A DNA stretch of 17,218 nt. Source: Flavobacterium psychrophilum (GTDB taxonomy: Bacteria; Bacteroidota; Bacteroidia; Flavobacteriales; Flavobacteriaceae). The stretch is taken from positions 1-17,218 of the forward strand of contig CAMBHH010000062.1 in assembly GCA_945866505.1 (NCBI GenBank). Direction: 5' to 3'. This document shows, one piece after another, positions 13,665 through 17,218 of the stretch (positions are counted from its first letter, which is position 1; each line of letters opens with the position of its first letter). A program made the translations under genes and the position numbers. Below the pieces are notes generated by a model that saw nothing but the letters and a program-made list of their open reading frames with translations, had not been told where the DNA came from and made no database searches.

Positions 13665-16600
13665 ATGAAAAAATTTTTTTTACTCTTTTTCTTAATGACT
13701 ATTTCATTAGGACAATCGCAAACGCTAAGATTAGGTTTTGAATCTGGCGAGTCTGGATATGCATTAGACAACTTTGGTGGTTTTGCAATTCAACCAGTAG
13801 AAGCTGGAACCGGATCGAATACCTCAATGGTATTACCTATCATTGCTAATCCTACAGGAGAACCTTGGCAAGGTACAAATTTTGTTTTAACAACACCTGT
13901 GGAGTTAATAGCAAGTAAAACAATGACTATTGATGTTCTTTCTTCTGTACCTGTTACTTTTTTAATGAAAGTGAATACTGGAACAGGTCCTGAAGCTGCA
14001 GCTCAAGCATCTCACAATGGTGATGGAACTTGGCAGACAATTTCTTTCACCTTCAATACTTCATTGGATGGAAAGGCTGCTACGGCGAATGGTGTATACA
14101 ATAATATGGTTATACACCCATTCTTCCCTTTTAATGGATCGGCAAGCGCAAGAACATTTTATATTGATAATTTAAGAGGTCCTGGTGTAACTCCTCCACC
14201 AAGTAGCTGTACTAATGGTATACAAGATGGAACTGAAACAGGTATAGATTGTGGTGGTACATGTTCTCCATGTCCTCCTCCAGCTCCATCTGTAGCTGCA
14301 GCCAATCCTACAAATGCTTCTGCAGATGTTATTTCTGTTTTTAGTGGTGCTTATACTGATGTGGCTGGAACTAATTTTTATCCAAATTGGGGTCAAAATA
14401 CACAGTATGCGCAATATAGCGCAGCTGGAAATGCTACTTTACGTTATTCAAATTTAAACTATCAGGGTATTACTTTTGCTTCTCCAGTGGATGGGGCTGC
14501 TATGACAACGCTTCACTTTGATATTTGGACAGCTGATTGTACCTCATTTCAAATGTTTGTGCTTGACGGATCTAATCCTGAAGAGCAAGTTACTGTAACC
14601 CCTACTTTAAGTGGTTGGAACAGTTATGACATTCCATTATCATCTTATCCAAACTTAACTAAATCTAACCTTAGAGAATTTAAGATTGTCGGAAATGGTA
14701 CTGTTTATTTAGATAATATTTATTTCTGGAAAGTTCCTGCAGGTACCAACACATATTATGCTGATACCGATGGTGATGGATATGGTGCAGGTGCTGCAAC
14801 TTTATCTACTGCCGTAACACCTCCAACAGGGTTTTCTGTAAACAACACAGATTGTAATAATAACAATGCAGCTGTTTATCCTGGAGCAACTGAAATTGCA
14901 GATGGTTTAGACAATGACTGCGACGGCAAAGTAGATGAAGGATTTCCTCCTAGTACAGCTGCGCCAACCCCTCCAGCAAGAAACGCTTGGGATGTAGTAT
15001 CTATATTTAGTGGGGCTTATTCTAATGTAGCCTTAGACGAACTTCCTACATCATGGTCAGGATTAAATTCTCCTTTTTCAGTTGAAACAATTGGTGGAAA
15101 TCCAACTTGGAAATTTGATGGTGAATTCTTAGGTATGGTTACTAATTATGCAAATGGTATTGATTTAACTCAAATGACTACTATGCACATTGATTATTGG
15201 ACTCCTGATGCCAAAATTATGATTGCCAAAATTGTGAACACTATTGATGGTGTATCAGAAGGACTTACTATTGTTCAAGATCCAGTTGTAACTGGTACAT
15301 GGAGAAGTGTCGATATTCCAATGTCTGCATTTGGAGGATCAGTAAATAAATCTAAAATTACACAGATTTTATTAGACCCACAATTAGGTGGTTCTACTGT
15401 ATATGTTGACAACTTTTATTTCTACAGACCTGAAACTGGTGCTCCTTCTGCAACTTTAGGTGCTTTTACAGTTCCTGCTAAAGTAATTGGTGATGCTAGT
15501 TTTAGCTTAAGCGCTCCATCTACTAACAGTGCTGGTGCATTTACTTACACTAGTAGTAATGAAGCAGTTGCTACAATTTCTGGTACAACTGTAACTATTG
15601 TAGGTGCTGGTTCAACTATTATTACAGTGACACAAGCTGCTGCAGGAGGTTTTGGTGTTGCAAGCACTACTGCTACCTTAGTAGTTTCATTGGGTACTGC
15701 TGCTACAACACCTACTATTCCAGGTGATAGAGTATTGTCAATTTTTAGTGGTGCTGACGGTTATGCTAATGTTGCAGGTACTCAATTTTATCCTAATTGG
15801 GGACAATCTACTCAATATGCTTTAGAAAGTATTGCTGGAAACCCAACTCTTAGATATTCTAATCTTAACTATCAAGGAATTCAATTGGGTTCAGTAATTG
15901 ATATATCTTCTTATGATTCTATTCATTTAGACATCTATGGTGCTGGAACTTCATCAGTAAATTTTAGAGTGATAAACCAAGTAGGCGGCGCTGGAAGTTC
16001 AGATGTTGCAAGAGAAGCAAATACAACAATTACACTTAATCCAGGTTGGAATTCAGTTGTTATTCCTGTATCATCACTTACAACAATTAATCCAGATTTT
16101 GAATTAAATAGAGTAGGACAATTAATGTTTGTAGGTTCAGGAACCATTTATGTAGATAACATCTTTTTCTCAAAAGCCGTACCAACAGCAGTTGCTCCAA
16201 CTGTAAGTGATATTTCTTTTTGTAAAGGTTTGGCATCTGCTTTAACTGCAACACCATCAGGCACTAACCCGTTAAGATGGTTTACAGTTGCAACAGGTGG
16301 TACAGCTTCATTAGTTGCTCCAATTCCAACAGCTACTAAAACTTATTATGTAGCGCAAGTAATGTCGAATGGTACAATTAGTCCAAGAGCAGCATTAGTT
16401 GCAACGATTGTTCCACTTCCAACAGAAGTTATTGGAACAATTACAAGTAACACAGCGGGAACAACAGCAGGTACATTTGCAGCAGCCACTTTAGCGGTTG
16501 GTCCATTTGTAGGAACTGCAACAACAGTTTCTTATAGAGTACCAGCATTTGTAGGAGCTAATTCTTACTTATGGACTGTACCAGCAGGTGTTAGAATTGT

Positions 16601-17218
16601 TGGACAAGCCGAAGGAGTAAGAACAGTAACTCAAACAGGTGCCAATGGCAACGTTTTAAACGTTAATTATAGCGGTATTGCAGCAGGAATAGGTTCAGTG
16701 GGAGCTATAACAGTTCAAGCGCAAAATGCTAATGGTTGTAACGGAACAGCAAAATCTGTAACGATATCAAAAGTATTGCCAACAGCGCCAACAGCAATTA
16801 AAATGACCGACCTTTCGTTGCCAACACCTATAAGTGGTATCCCAACAGCGGTGACATCATTTGCAAAATATATGGGTACAAATACAGTGTTAACACTAAC
16901 AGCAACCCCATCGGCGACAGCAACTTCTTACCAATGGGATCTACCGGCAGGAGTAAACCAATTATCAGGAGGAACAACCAATGTAATCACAGTTAATTTT
17001 GCTGGAGTTACAAGTGCAAACACAGATAATTTTACTACAGCAGCTGGCATATCAACAAATGTATTAAGAATAGGCGTAAAAGCGGTAAACGGGGTAGGAG
17101 TTTCAACAACTTCTAATACTGCCCTTGTAAATCCAACCACTACATCTACAGCAAAATTATTGACATTGACCGCAGTACGACCAGCCGCACCAACATTAAA
17201 AATGTTTGATATGGCAGT
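13665..17218 (+). CDS. Giant modular secreted protein with CBM-like, MopE and Ig/PKD-like domains (partial, 3' end outside window)
   Basis: At least 1184 residues, open to the right edge. A Sec signal peptide (MKKFFLLFFLMTISLGQSQ) predicts export. Domains in order: a jelly-roll-like domain (about 21-175); a cysteine motif of the NG...ETGIDCGG type (Cys182-Cys203); CBM-like copy 1 (221-357); a MopE-type motif with DTDGDGYG and DNDCDGKVDEG (364-426); CBM-like copy 2 (443-588); a Big_2-like domain (about 594-676); CBM-like copy 3 (688-837); an Ig-like domain starting FCKG (about 842-920); and two PKD-like domains around Trp970 and Trp1091. This layout fits a large cell-surface adhesin or polysaccharide-binding protein. 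A C-terminal type IX sorting signal is expected but lies outside the window. No catalytic domain is recognised in the visible part. Threonine codons shift from mostly ACT to mostly ACA after about 16200. Confidence 0.88.
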   Translation, partial: MKKFFLLFFLMTISLGQSQTLRLGFESGESGYALDNFGGFAIQPVEAGTGSNTSMVLPIIANPTGEPWQGTNFVLTTPVELIASKTMTIDVLSSVPVTFLMKVNTGTGPEAAAQASHNGDGTWQTISFTFNTSLDGKAATANGVYNNMVIHPFFPFNGSASARTFYIDNLRGPGVTPPPSSCTNGIQDGTETGIDCGGTCSPCPPPAPSVAAANPTNASADVISVFSGAYTDVAGTNFYPNWGQNTQYAQYSAAGNATLRYSNLNYQGITFASPVDGAAMTTLHFDIWTADCTSFQMFVLDGSNPEEQVTVTPTLSGWNSYDIPLSSYPNLTKSNLREFKIVGNGTVYLDNIYFWKVPAGTNTYYADTDGDGYGAGAATLSTAVTPPTGFSVNNTDCNNNNAAVYPGATEIADGLDNDCDGKVDEGFPPSTAAPTPPARNAWDVVSIFSGAYSNVALDELPTSWSGLNSPFSVETIGGNPTWKFDGEFLGMVTNYANGIDLTQMTTMHIDYWTPDAKIMIAKIVNTIDGVSEGLTIVQDPVVTGTWRSVDIPMSAFGGSVNKSKITQILLDPQLGGSTVYVDNFYFYRPETGAPSATLGAFTVPAKVIGDASFSLSAPSTNSAGAFTYTSSNEAVATISGTTVTIVGAGSTIITVTQAAAGGFGVASTTATLVVSLGTAATTPTIPGDRVLSIFSGADGYANVAGTQFYPNWGQSTQYALESIAGNPTLRYSNLNYQGIQLGSVIDISSYDSIHLDIYGAGTSSVNFRVINQVGGAGSSDVAREANTTITLNPGWNSVVIPVSSLTTINPDFELNRVGQLMFVGSGTIYVDNIFFSKAVPTAVAPTVSDISFCKGLASALTATPSGTNPLRWFTVATGGTASLVAPIPTATKTYYVAQVMSNGTISPRAALVATIVPLPTEVIGTITSNTAGTTAGTFAAATLAVGPFVGTATTVSYRVPAFVGANSYLWTVPAGVRIVGQAEGVRTVTQTGANGNVLNVNYSGIAAGIGSVGAITVQAQNANGCNGTAKSVTISKVLPTAPTAIKMTDLSLPTPISGIPTAVTSFAKYMGTNTVLTLTATPSATATSYQWDLPAGVNQLSGGTTNVITVNFAGVTSANTDNFTTAAGISTNVLRIGVKAVNGVGVSTTSNTALVNPTTTSTAKLLTLTAVRPAAPTLKMFDMA
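14325..16175 (+). repeat. Three copies of a carbohydrate-binding-like domain
   Basis: The copies cover nt 14325-14735, 14991-15428 and 15726-16175 (residues 221-357, 443-588 and 688-837). Each begins with D-x-(V/I/L)-(I/L/V)-S-(I/V)-F-S-G-A and ends with (Y)(L/V)DN(I/F)(Y/F)F. Copies 1 and 3 are closest: both contain FYPNWGQ and LRYSNLNYQGI. Copy 2 lacks these and reads DELPTSWSG and KFDGEFLGM instead, so it is an older or functionally different duplicate. The hydrophobic and aromatic pattern suggests a beta-sandwich. Confidence 0.85.

Noticed and set aside
14172..14414. Minus-strand ORF of 80 codons, rich in Cys, Ser and Thr
   Set aside because: It is antisense to the cysteine-motif and first CBM-like region of the secreted protein, with no domain, promoter or sensible composition.

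Overview
The window looks like chromosomal DNA of a Flavobacteriaceae bacterium, most likely Flavobacterium or a close relative. It is AT-rich. It carries several Bacteroidetes -7 promoter boxes (TAnnTTTG) and almost no Shine-Dalgarno sequences. It encodes the bacillithiol enzyme BshC, the rpmB-rpmG-DUF4295-ftsY block typical of Bacteroidetes, and a very large secreted modular protein of the kind exported by the type IX secretion system.

Layout. 1-686 (minus) is the N-terminal half of an MFS metabolite:H+ symporter, divergent from bshC (790-2415, plus). Then come ndk (plus), a convergent minus-strand pair (DUF721/DciA-like protein and a small lipoprotein), and a lipid-anchored beta-lactamase-family serine hydrolase (4034-5101, plus). 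From 5108 to 12994 every gene is on the minus strand. In transcription order these are a family 2 glycosyltransferase, a 2-oxoacid dehydrogenase E2, a DnaQ-like exonuclease, a fumarylacetoacetate-hydrolase-family enzyme, an HPt phosphotransfer protein, CinA, ribosomal proteins L28 and L33, DUF4295, the SRP receptor FtsY and an unlisted 56-residue membrane protein with a GTG start. A long AT-rich non-coding stretch (about 13007-13664) precedes the partial secreted protein (13665 to the window end, plus; at least 1184 residues). That protein contains three repeated carbohydrate-binding-like domains, a MopE-type metal-binding motif and several Ig/PKD-like domains.

How the genes work together. 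Most are housekeeping genes: ribosome and membrane targeting (L28, L33, FtsY), nucleotide and NAD metabolism (Ndk, CinA), redox thiol synthesis (BshC) and 2-oxoacid oxidation (E2). The exonuclease, FAH, HPt and CinA genes are tightly spaced and probably co-transcribed. The giant secreted protein is the accessory element of the window.

The least explained structure lies between the genes. At least seven short arrays of degenerate 7-base repeats occur in this 17 kb. Five of them touch, or lie within 3 nt of, the stop codon of an ORF. One lies upstream of ftsY, and one sits in frame inside the flexible linker of the E2 protein. Unit sequences differ from array to array but the 7-base period is kept. 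One array forms a five-run G-quadruplex motif and a 19-bp imperfect hairpin directly upstream of a start codon. A second, unrelated element, an approximately 80-bp nested palindrome at 3818-3898, looks like a REP/MITE-type repeat.
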